Assembly (NCBI RefSeq): GCF_014633365.1
Contig: NC_068343.1
Location: 23,653,307 to 23,717,306 of the forward strand
Length of the DNA: 64,000 nucleotides
DNA from: Diospyros lotus
Lineage: Eukaryota > Streptophyta > Magnoliopsida > Ericales > Ebenaceae
Direction of reading: 5' to 3'
Under the pieces are notes generated by a model that had not been told where the DNA came from, made no database searches, and saw nothing but the letters and a program-made list of their open reading frames with translations. This document shows, in pieces, positions 47,830-58,588 of this stretch; position 1 is the stretch's first letter, and every line of letters begins with the position of its first letter. The position numbers were made by a program, and so were the translations under genes.

Positions 47830-49508
47830 AATGCTAATTTATATCACATGTACATTTAATGCTCCACCATCAGCAGGAATCAGATACCGATTTTCTTAAG
47901 ATGTTGATCCAACTATGACTGATTCATAGTTTTGGTGAGTGGGTCAGCTACATTATTCACTGAATCTATTTCTTGCAGCTGCATGTCCCCACATGGTATA
48001 ATCTATCAAATAAAGTGAAATTGACGTTCAATGTGTTTGGACTTTTGATGGGACTTGGGTTCCTTTGCCTGCGCAATAGCTCCATTGTTATCATAATACA
48101 AAGGTACTGGTGACAAAATGGCCGTAACCACCTCAACCTTCGAAAGAAAATTTTGGATCTAAACAATTTCCATAGTAGCATCACATGCCGTAACATACTT
48201 GGAATCAATAGTTGAATTTGCTATGATTTCCTACTTGGAACTATTCTAGCTCATAGCACCACCATTCAGGAGATAAAGAAAACCAGACATCATTTTTCGA
48301 TCATCCACGTCTGATTGAAAATCCGAATTAGTGAATCCATCAACATGGAAATCACCCTCCCATAAATTAGTAGCATATCTTTAGTCATCCGCAAATACTT
48401 CAGAATATGCTTCACTGCGATCCAGTGACTCTCACCGAGATCAGACTGATATTGGCTTATAACACTTGCAGCGTATGCAATATCTAGCCTCGTACATATC
48501 ATCGCATACATTAGGCTCTCAACTACTGAAGCATAAGGTACCTTACTCATACGATCCTTCTCTTTAGGAGTATTTTAGGGGACATCTCCTTAAAGAGATG
48601 AACTCCAACTCAGACAGACAACTGTCCCTTTTTGAAATTCAACATGCTAAACCTCTTTAGCATCTTCTCTATGTACAAAATTTGGGTGAGACCTATTAAT
48701 TTACTGACTCTATCTCTATAAAGTCTAATCCTCAAAATATAGGTAACATCTCTTAGATCTTTTATGGAGAATACTCCAAACAACCAAGCTTCATGATGTC
48801 CACACTTTTACCCATAATAAAAATTTCATCCACATACAAGACTAGGAACACAATGTTAATCCCAATAGCCTTATTATATACACATGGTTCATCTAGATTT
48901 CTTAAGAAATCAAACCCTTTGATCTCATGATCAAAATAAATGTTCCAACTCCTTGATGCTTACTTCAAACCATATATTGATCTCTTTAGCAAACACACCT
49001 GGTGTGGATTAACGAACTCAAATCCACTTGGTAGTTTCATATAGATTTCTTCTTCAAGAAATCCATTCCAAAAAGTCATCTTGATGTCCATTTGCCAGAT
49101 CTCATAGTCATAATAAGCAGCGATAGCTAACATCATGTCGATGGACTTCAGCATTGCGAAAAGTGAGAAAGTCTCATCCTAGTCATTAGCTTAACGTTAA
49201 CGATAACCCTTCGCCACCAACTGTGCTTATAGGTCAAAACCTATGCATCTAGATTGATTTTTCTCTTGAAGATCCATTTACACCTAACAGGAACAATTCC
49301 CTTAGGTGGATGTACCAAGACACAGACCTAGTTGGAGTACACAGACTAAATCTCAGATTCCATAGCTATCTGTCACTTCAAGGCATCGGTATCAAATATT
49401 GCCTCCTCATAGGTAGTAGGGTCAACCAACTTGTCACTGTCCCCATATAAGAACAATTTATGTATCTCTTCCATTGATAAACCATACTATCGATTCAAAG
49501 GATGGGAC
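47830..49508 (-). pseudogene. Copia reverse transcriptase and RNase H (broken), minus strand
   Basis: Order on the minus strand: M-E-E-I-H-K-L-F-L-Y-G-D near 49475, RVT_2 segment (W-Q-M-D-I-K-M-T-F near 49110; L-L-K-R-S-I-Y-G-L-K near 48965), then P-Y-A-S ... L-M-Y-A-M-I-C-T-R-L-D-I-A near 48540-48470, and RNase H (Y-D-N-N-G-A-I-A-Q-A near 48090). It closely parallels the plus-strand copia at 54890. Stops and frameshifts occur throughout. Confidence 0.82.
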
Positions 49509-51461
49509 TGTTAGTGTAGGTGCTCTAGACCCAATCAGATTGGGCATGTTGTACACTGACAATTGTAATCATGTTTATTATTTGAATAAGGAGTTGTTCA
49601 AATTCACAAGAAGTCATTCTATTAGTTTCTTGTTATTATTGTAATAACCGAATGAAACTAGATAGAAGTCCATATGATGTATACTGTGATTAATCTATGA
49701 AGATGTGAGATGATGCATCACAGTTTCTAGACATCATTAAACGTCCCAAGTCGTAGCAATGTTAAGAATGGACATTGACAATTGCGGTAAGACTTGTATA
49801 TGCTATGTTTTTGCTATATGATAGCAATGGGGTCTCACACCCATAGTCATGGGGATGCCTAAACAAGTACATAGGTGACTAATATTGGAGAACGTGTCAC
49901 TAGACATGACAAGCCATGAGAATCTATTTTGGTTATATGTTGATGGTATTCTCAAATGAGATGAGTGTAATTAATCCTTGGACCTAAGGTTGTCACGGTC
50001 ATCTCATAAGAAGACCGGTATGCTTTGACATCGTTTCGATGGGCCTAGACAAAGGCTGCACATAGGCGATTGTTGGGTATATTGTGAGACTTATGGAGAT
50101 GGGTGCATAGCCAAGATGGGACTCGTCTATCCCTTGACAGAGGATGATGTATCTAAGGCGCCTTCAGTGGATATTCACTTTAAATCCATGGCCATGATGA
50201 AAGAGATCAATAAAGAGTTATTGATTTACTTTCTAATTAAGTGAAGATATCCGGAAGACCGAAGAAAACTCATGTGATCGTTATCAAGCAGCACATCGCC
50301 ATACTTGAGATCACATAAGATACATTGACGAGAGGATCGAATTACACGGTAACCATGCTCATGAAAGGTTATTTGCAGATTATGAATCCTTCTGAATAAT
50401 TGGGTAGGCATGACGCTTTGCTAGAGGCCAATCTTGTCTTATGTGTTTGTACCGACACATTGCCAACATATTCGAAAGCCTAATGAGTCATACGCAATAG
50501 GCACGGTCCCTGGCTTAAACCAGGAGAGTGGACGTATGGTTAAGTGGGACACTTCGACAAGAAGTTATGCCGTCGTAGGTTCTCACGGAAAAAGAACAAA
50601 TAGACGTAATGACGTCGATATGACGAGGAGTCGTCATAATGGAAAAAGTTTCCTAAAATGGCAATTGATTAAATTAGAAAGGAGTTTCTAATTTAATAAT
50701 TTTCTATTTGTTGTAGTGGCAAATAGGAAATAAAATATTTTTGTGCTTAAGTTAATATTTGGACTAAATTAGATTTGGGCCAAATATTAAATTAAATATT
50801 ATATTTGGACTAAATTAGATTTGGGCCAAATATTAAATGTTACATTTGAACCAAATTAGATTTGGGCTAAATATTAAATATTATATTTGGGCTTGAATTA
50901 GATTTGGGCCAAAATATTTTATTTAAACCTATAAAATGATTTGGGCCATTTAATTATATTTCTAGTTGGACTAGAATAAGCCCACTTAATATTCTAATTA
51001 AATTAGAACTAATGGGCTAGCCCAATCCATTAGAGTTTTAGAAACCCTAGGATATTTCACTATAAATATCCTTTTATAGGTTGCCCATAATTGTGGTGAG
51101 TTTTGGTGTCGTGTTTCAAGAGTTGAAAAACGTATTGCCGTTCACTCTTCCCCGTTTCTTTTTGGCATCGATTTGAAACGTGGGCATTCTTTTCCGTCCA
51201 TACACAAGCCACGAAAAGGAGAAGGAGCTAGCACTCTTATTCCGCTCTCCTTGCCAACGGACGCGTGCCGCGTATCACGAGTTAGAGGCCGGACGCTTGG
51301 ACGGCTCGAATCCGCGAATGACTCGGTAATCTAAAGGTTAGATTTATTTATTTGTTTGTGAATGATTTGATTTCGACGTTGATCCAATCGCCGGGATCGG
51401 GGTAAGGTTCAAAAATTTTGAACTATGCTGCTTGCCCCGTAGCGATCTTGCTTTACTTTCA
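49509..51461 (+). repeat. Solo LTR, 1,953 bp, inserted in minus-strand copia
   Basis: It starts TGTTAGTGTA and ends TACTTTCA. GGGAC flanks it exactly (49504-49508 and 51462-51466), and the copia reading frame on the minus strand is continuous across the two flanks. From 50752 to about 50920 it carries four imperfect copies of a unit of about 45 bases containing AAATTAGATTTGGGCCAAAT. TATA-like TATAAATATCC lies near 51061. Confidence 0.75.
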
Positions 51462-51466
51462 GGGAC

Positions 51467-51690
51467 ATTCTACTAGACCTATGGGGAACCTGTGGATGAT
51501 CTCCTTAATTTGATTCGCCTTGATTAATAATCTAATTAGGCATTTATGGAACAAAAGACTTTTCTTCCATCAGATCTATTTTCTTACCCATACAACCAAC
51601 CATCCTAAATGAACTTTTCTTCCAAGAAAATGATATGCCTAGCAACCACAACTCTTGGGTCAGCCAAAAAATAGCCATAAACTCTATCTA
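51467..51690 (-). pseudogene. Copia integrase/RT linker fragment, minus strand
   Basis: On the minus strand it reads G-Y-F-L-A-D-P-R-V-V-V-A-R-H, then I-I-F-L-E-E-K-F, as in the segment between copia integrase and reverse transcriptase; compare V-V-F-T-F-L-E-K-E-F at 54920. It is cut on the right by the gypsy LTR at 51690. Confidence 0.65.
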
Positions 51691-53917
51691 AGGGAAAATC
51701 CTTCAACCGAAATATAAAATAATCTTAAATTGACAAGACACTATAAACTAACAAAACTCGTAGACATCTTTTATTCTTGAGCGGTTCCACGTACACACAC
51801 TATTGACCACTACTGCTAGGCCCCACATTTGTTACTCCCCTGCTAGGACCTGGAATGGTGAAGAGTACAAGGTGATCAACAAAGCTCAACAAGTATTAAA
51901 CTGGAAAGAATAACTAAAGCTAAATCGAAGAATATCGATACTGATAAAATACTAACTGTTCTTGTACTGAGGGATATGATAATCATTGAAAAAATTGCAT
52001 TTACAAGATGTAATGCACATAGACGGTAAATAAATGTAGGTATGCAACTTTGGTTCATAGGCCCACATAATCTATAATATATACCTGATTGATTTGAATC
52101 CTGCATACATAAAAACTGTAAACACATATTGTGGGCAATATGCCCTTAGCCCCCTAGTCATGACCAGGTGAGTAACACATAAATTAAACTGAAACTGGTG
52201 GGATCCCCATGGACTAGCCGCCTAGCGTGCATAATGTAATGCTCACATACATGCTAGCACACGATATGTAATGCTTCATAAAAAGTCATACTCAATACTC
52301 ATACCAAGATGTATGCACATAATCTCACAAAATAATGCTGATCATGTCATAATATATACTAAACATGTCATCTGATTTTCAATATATTGGAATACAAAGA
52401 TTCTATGAATTTTGGTATGGACATATTAGACTCATCATATTTGGCATGAGAATTCAATATTTAGGAGTATTAAATACTTTAATTTAATTAAAACTTGAAT
52501 TGGGACTCTTTGGAAACATATTTGAAATTCTGGGAAAAACCATCTGGATGTTAGGAAGTACATCCAGATATGAGAAAAGCTATCCGGATATGAAACAGGT
52601 CATCCGGATTCATTGACACTTCATAACACGAGCTATTCGGATATGCTAAGATGTATTCGAATATAACATAAGACATCTGGATATGATTTAGGTCATCAGG
52701 ATATCTCGCTAAGGCATTCGGATGCTACATGTGCCTATTTGGATATGAAGTTTCAAAACTTGAGAGAGGTATTCGGATACAAAACAAGGCATCCGGATAT
52801 GCAGGATCTATCCGGATAGAAAGAAAGGGCATACGGATATCATATTCACTTTTCTTAATAGGAACATTCAGATATGATAGAAGATATCCAGATATTACTA
52901 TTGACCTATCCAGATGTATAAAGAAGCCATCCGGATATCACTCACATATCATGCTAGACACATCGGATATGACCTAAGGCATCCAGATATTACTCACAAA
53001 CATTATTGGACACATTTGAATACGGAAACAAGGTTTCCGGATATCACTAAGCCATCTGGATACGAACAAGAGTTACCCGGACGTCACTCGCAAACTTTAA
53101 TAAATCTATCCAGATATCTGCAACTATTAAACCTAGAAACGAATACTCGCAGAGACTAAAACTTGATTCAATTCTTAACATAACTACACCATTCTAAAAT
53201 AAATCTTGGGAAAACAAATCCCAATTGACTTGAAATAACATCAAGGATGATTCAAAGATGATATTTGGAAGAATCGCTGTAAAGAAAATCATGCATGAAC
53301 TATCCACATATAGACTGTATACGCATATATATATATACACAAATCTGTAAAAATCTAAAACTCAACAAGAGTTCTTGAATAATCTGAAAACACTGATATG
53401 AACATGTAAAGGAAGGATTTACAGGGAAGATACTTACCTTGATAATTCTGATCGACTCAAACGATTCAATAAGAATGTCTTATGCAAAAGCACTGCTACC
53501 TCTTCCTGGCTCTCTGTTCTTCACGACGTAAAGAAAACTGAGGCTTATGAGACATATATACACATAAGAAGCCCATCTCCTTCTCCTACTATAACTTGGA
53601 GACCTTATTCTTAATTAATTTGGATAATTTCCACTTAATCCTTCTCACACATGGATTCTCAATCTCCCTTAAATACATAATATCTCTTTAATTAAAGAAT
53701 TCCTAATAATAAAAAATTATTATTAAAACTCTAGAATTACCATCCTTCCCTTTACATTTAATTTTCACATAATTAAATGCCTTTAAATACTATTTTCCAA
53801 TAAAAATCACTAAATTGCTACATCAAATAATTAATTGACAAATTCTCTCAGCCAAAAATTAAATAAGAAATTAAATAATTTCTAAATAAATTCTAGACCC
53901 TTTAATGGGTCATTACA
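51690..53917 (-). repeat. Del/Tekay-like gypsy LTR, minus, truncated, with ATCCGGAT array
   Basis: On the minus strand it starts TGTAATGACCCATTAAAGGG at 53917 and aligns along most of its length with the LTR at 58589-61238, to about 51690; the last 150 bases or so are missing. It includes the shared end-region phrases CCACGTACACAC and CACCATTCCAGGTCCTAG-like. A palindromic array lies at 52542-53115. A canonical donor-like AAG|GTAAGT (minus strand, at 53437) and acceptor-like ATGTATGCAG (ending 52101) flank the array. Confidence 0.78.
52542..53115. repeat. Scattered palindromic motif array (ATCCGGAT type)
   Basis: About 25 copies of an 8-base motif AT(C/T)C(G/A)GAT or close variants occur in about 575 bases. 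Five are perfect ATCCGGAT. Many others are one change away, mostly ATCCAGAT and ATCTGGAT, the products of CpG decay. One copy is ATTCGAAT. Confidence 0.8.
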
Positions 53918-54889
53918 TACCTAGCTAGTTTGGGCTTGCCGGTGCATTGTTTACAGTGAGCAGGAATAGTTTTCTACAGAAATTACAAGTTTTTGTAAAC
54001 CAAACTCAGAATCATTTTACGTAGGGTTGTAGGAAAAAATTAAAGGAGAAAAATTGGAAATTTTTAGGTAAAAAGGAGTGTACACACGCCCTCACGCACC
54101 TGCACATGTAGGCAGAGCCAATGTATGCACTACACGCGCTAGAGTGCACGCATTGGTCGTTTTCTTCGGTAATTACACGCTACAATTCAGATTTTCAGCC
54201 ATTTCTCCTTCGTTTTAGCTCCGTTTTGACTCTCGTTCAAACCTACGACACCCTTATTCAACCCTCTATTGGATTATAAGAAAAAATTGGACTTACCTCT
54301 TGGTTTTGACATCATTTGGCATGATCTACCTTGGCGGCCAAAACTTTTCGATAAGGCCTTTTCTTCCTTGATCTTGGCAGATTGTTTGCCCTTCTTTTGG
54401 CAGCATTTTCTTTCTCAAATTCCCTTCATTTCCCTCTTGTTCAATTCCCAAAAGAACTCCCCCAAAAGCCTTATATTTATAGGTACCTTCAGCGACTTAG
54501 GTTGTGCCACGTGTTGCCTTAAAATAAGAGCCCATCATGCCTTTCACCACATGGCGCCACTTGTCCCTTGATTTTTGTGCATCATCATTATTTCCTAACT
54601 GTCCATTCGCCCGTTTGGTTGGTCTAAAGACTTAGTTATAAGATATTATAAGCTTTAAAGAAACGACGCTTTGGCTTGAGGCACTTTGCTTCTTCTTCCC
54701 TTGAACCCTTAAATTTTCCTTGAATCCACCAAATTCCTTCGGATTAATGATCTCTTGCATTTGCCTCTAAAGTCTTTTGGAAATTTTGCATTAGTTTCAA
54801 AAAAATTTCCATATATCCCAATATCCCTATTTTTAAGAGGCACTTCATTCCTTTAACGATAATATCTTACAAGGACTTTGGGTATTACA
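53918..54889 (-). repeat. Gypsy-type LTR fragment, minus orientation
   Basis: It ends GGGTATTACA at 54889, the inverted form of TGTAATACCC, directly against plus-strand copia coding sequence. Its left end is masked by the LTR ending at 53917. Contents are non-coding. Confidence 0.45.
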
Positions 54890-56775
54890 AAAGAGTGTTG
54901 GTCAGTAGTGTTCACATTCTTGGAGAAAGAGTTTCTTCAAGGGAGCAGCATCGGGAAGAAAATAGAATTAGAAGAAGTGTCTTCTGAACCACAAATCAAG
55001 CACAATGAAGAAGTCAATCCAGATGTAGTAGGTCTTAGTTTTGTCATTTCACATGAGGCACATAGATGTAGTAGAGTATCTCATCTTCCAAAATGATATG
55101 GTTTCATGATGGAAGAGATACATGAAGCTTTTCTGTATGGAGATAGTGGTCCAGATGTTGATCCAACTAACTATGAAAAGGCGATGTCAGACATCGACTC
55201 TAAGAAATGGCTAGAGCCTATGAAGTTAGAGATGGAATCTATGTATTTCAACCAAGTCTGGACTCTAGTAGATCCACTTGAAGGAATAGTTCCTATATGG
55301 TTCAAATGGATCTATAAAAGAATGATTAGTCCTAATGGGAAGGTACAAACCTTCAAGACACAACTGGTGGCAAAAGGATATCGTCAAAAACATGGTATTG
55401 ACTATGAGGATACGTTTTTGTCGACCGTGATGCTTAAATCCATCAGAATTATGCTAGCCATAGTAGCACACTACGATTATAAGGTTTGACAAATGGATGT
55501 CAAAATAGCTTTCCTAAATAGTTATCTTAAGGAAAATATATTCATGGAGCAGCCTCGTGGTTTTGAGTCTTCCAATGCCAATCAGGTGTGCGAACTTAAG
55601 AGATCCATTTATGGTCTTAAGTAAACCTCAAAGTCTCAGAACATTTGTTTTGATAATGAGATCAAAGAATTTAGTTTCATTAGAAATCCGGATGAACCTT
55701 GTATATACAAGAAAGTTAGTGGGAGCATATGAGCCTTTCTAATATTATATATGGATGACATCCTCTTGATGGAGAATGATATTGGCATGTTGATATCAAT
55801 TAAGTTGTGGTTGTCCAATAAATTCTCCATGAAGGATATAGGAGTTGTGAGTTATATCTTAGGAATCCGCGTCTATAGAGATAGAGAGAGGAGATTAATA
55901 GGTCTGTCCCAAAATCTGTAAATAGGAAAGATGCCAAAGAGGTTTAGTATGGAAAATTCCAAGAAAGGTTTTATACCTTTCAAGCATAGAATACATCTCT
56001 CTAAAGGGATATCTCGCAAGACACCTGAAGAGATAGAGAGCATGCAAAAGATCCCTTATGCCTCAGCTATAGGGAATCTTATATATGCTATGCTATGTAC
56101 TTAACTTGATATCGCATATGTTATGAGTGTCACGAGTAGATATTAGTCCAATCCAGGTATGAAACATTAGACAACAGTAAAGTGTATCCTCAAGTACTTG
56201 AAAAGGACTAAGGATTTGTTATAGATGTATGGAGAGGGTGATCTTCGTATTGACAAGTTCACTAATTTAGATTTCAAATCTGATATGGATGATAGAAAGT
56301 CTACATTCGGGTTTGTATTTGTCTATAATGGAAGGGCAATTAGCTGGAAGAGTTCCAAGTAAGAAATAACTGCAGACTCCACTATGGAAGCCGAATATGT
56401 TGTGGCATGCGATGCTGCAAAGGAGGCTATTTGGATGAGGAAGTTCATTGCTGAACTTGAAGTGGTCTTGTCCATTGAGTTGTCTATATCCTTATATTGC
56501 TACAACAATAGAGCCATTGCACAGGTAAGGGAGCCTAGGTCTCACAAGAAGTCCAACACATTGAGTGGCACTTCCAATTGATTCGAGAGATCATAGAACG
56601 TGGAGATGTGCAGCTGTAGAAGATAGCGTCATTAGAGAATATCACAGACCTACTGACCAAAGCACTACCACAGAGTCATCTTGATCGCCATATTGAGAAG
56701 ATGGGTAATACATACTAGTAAACGATGCAATGAGGACCTATAGCTTGTAAATTAGCATTAGTGCAAGTGGGAGAT
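54890..56775 (+). pseudogene. Copia reverse transcriptase and RNase H (broken), plus strand
   Basis: It begins in the integrase/RT linker (F-L-E-K-E-F near 54920). RT follows from 55106: W-L-E-P-M ... V-D-P-L-E-G-I-V-P-I, A-K-G-Y-R-Q-K-H-G-I-D-Y-E-D-T-F, Q-M-D-V-K-I-A-F-L near 55490, and L-Y-M-D-D-I-L near 55746, the catalytic Y-x-D-D. RNase H includes D-S-T-M-E-A-E-Y near 56378 and A-I-A-Q near 56514. It ends at purine tract AAGTGGGAGA (56764). In-frame stops (for example at 55487 and 55622) and frameshifts show decay. Confidence 0.87.
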
Positions 56776-57000
56776 TGTTAGTGTTGGTGCCCTAATGCTA
56801 GGTTTAGATAGCATCTAACATTTATTATTATGGGACGAATGATGTAATTCTTACAATATGTAATAAAATATCTCTTCATTTTTTAAGGTCATATCTTCAT
56901 TCATAACTCTCCAATCATTAATATGAATGAGTCCCTAAATTTCCTATTTAAGGTCTCACTCTTAAGCATTAAGAATATGTGGCTAAGGACCTCTGTTTAA
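56776..57000 (+). repeat. 3' LTR start of plus-strand copia
   Basis: TGTTAGTGTTGGTGCCCTAA follows the purine tract. Similar starts occur at 24429, 39800 and, inverted, 47812. The 3' end was not located. Confidence 0.6.
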
Positions 57001-57803
57001 GAGCCTCAAGTCCTAAAACATCTATTTGAACCCTGAAGATTTTGAAAAAATATCGCTTCGACCTCCCTCCGGCAATTTTAGAAAACTACACTTAGGCCTA
57101 AATATTTGTTTTGGCCTCAAAGCCTTTCGTTTCTTCCTGAAACCACTAAAGGGTTATTCCTTATAAAAAACTGAAGCCCCCTCAAGCTTTTGTTGACTTC
57201 CCAGAAGTCCCCTATAACATTGTGATTTTTCAGCCTGAATCATCGTTGTATTTTAGCTGTACGAAAAATCGTTCCTGATCCAATTTCTTCCGATACCATA
57301 AATTATGCCTCGAAATGCTAATCAAAGTCGTATCATTTTCCTTAGATATCTCAGTTCCAGGGCACTTCCTGTAGTTGATTCGATACTTATAACTACTATC
57401 AAGTCAATTTTTTGGTACTCTAAACTTACTTAAAATTACGTGGTAACCTTATGAAAATATGGGTTCTTACAACCTTACTATTCTAGGGATTTTACTTGAT
57501 TATATAAATATGTTACTTGACTAAAAAGATATTACTCGATTAAAAAAACATATCTTAGTAGATCAACTTCTTAAGTATTTTTACTGCTCAACAATGTTAC
57601 TCGATTACTCGAATATGTTACTTGACTAAAACATATATTTGATTAAAAAAACATCTCTTAGTCGATTAATTTTTTAAGTACTTTACTGCTTAAGAAGGTT
57701 ACTAGATTATTGAATGTGTTGCTCGACTAAAACAATTATTACTCAATTAACAAATAACTCTTAGTCAATTAACTTTTTGAGTACTTTTATTGCTTAAGAT
57801 ATT
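57001..57803. repeat. LTR debris with ACTCGATT motifs
   Basis: The left part resembles a minus-orientation gypsy LTR ending GGGTTCTTACA near 57471. The right part (57480-57800) carries about ten ACTCGATT/ACTTGACT-type motifs, the inverse of the TCGAGTA motifs at 34900-37560. Confidence 0.4.
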
Positions 57804-58588
57804 TGTAACGACCCGTTGGTGGGTCAGTGAGATATATATATATATATATATTGGAATGGGATAATTACTTTAATAGAATAATAATTGGGTGAATTTTGTG
57901 TGATATTTCTCGGTGATGTGCAAAGGAGGTGTAAAAAGTTAAAGATTTAACTTGAATGGTAGGGGGCCCACAAAGACTTAAGGTATGTATGGAAGTGTGG
58001 TATAATACTGATTTAACATTTAAGCTAATATATAAACATGTGGAATTCTCATCTAAGTGTTTTGGGCATCAAGGGTATGTAAGTAATTGTGTGTGGTTAT
58101 GTATATATATATATATATAAGAGAAAGAGGTTCATTTTTTTGCATGAAAAAAGAGAATTAAAGGCAAAGGAAAGAGGAGAAGGAAGGAGACCGTTCAAGA
58201 GAGAGGAAGAATCAAGGTAGGGTTTCTCTTTTTCTTTCCTTGTGTGTGTTTGGAACTCCAAATGGATTAAGTGGTTAAGGATAACTTCATCTTCTCTTTT
58301 TCTTCTTCCTTCTTGCTAGTTTTATTGTAAGGAGTGTGAAGTAAAAGGGTTTTGGAAGCTTGATGGCTCAATAAGGATCATCAAGAAGGGCTCTTCAAGG
58401 AAAGTTCTAGTCCCTCTTGTCTCCCTTAAGCTTTTAGCTAGGATGTTTGGGGATTTTGGCATGAAAATCCTAGGCTTTCTCAAAATAAGCTTGTGTGGAA
58501 GGGGTATGTAGAAACCATTGTAAGGCTCCCATGTTCCTTGTTTTACTTTGTTGGTCTTTCTTGGGTTTCAAAGTAGGGCTAGTGTCAC
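57804..58588 (+). repeat. Gypsy LTR 5' part, interrupted by the 58589 element
   Basis: It starts TGTAACGACCCGTTGG. (TA)n tracts occur at about 57831-57852 and 58105-58121. It stops at GTCAC (58584-58588), the left flank of the next element; the remainder should lie beyond the window. Confidence 0.6.

Larger units (their letters stand above)
46741..51690 (-). mobile_element. Degenerate Ty1/copia element, minus strand, with solo LTR inside
   Basis: On the minus strand, integrase C-terminal and RT-linker sequence (51690-51467) is followed, after the inserted LTR at 49509-51461, by reverse transcriptase and RNase H (49508-47830), a purine tract (AAGTGGGAGA, near 47816-47825) and the LTR (from about 47812 down to about 46741). 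Frames carry many stops and shifts. Confidence 0.75.
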
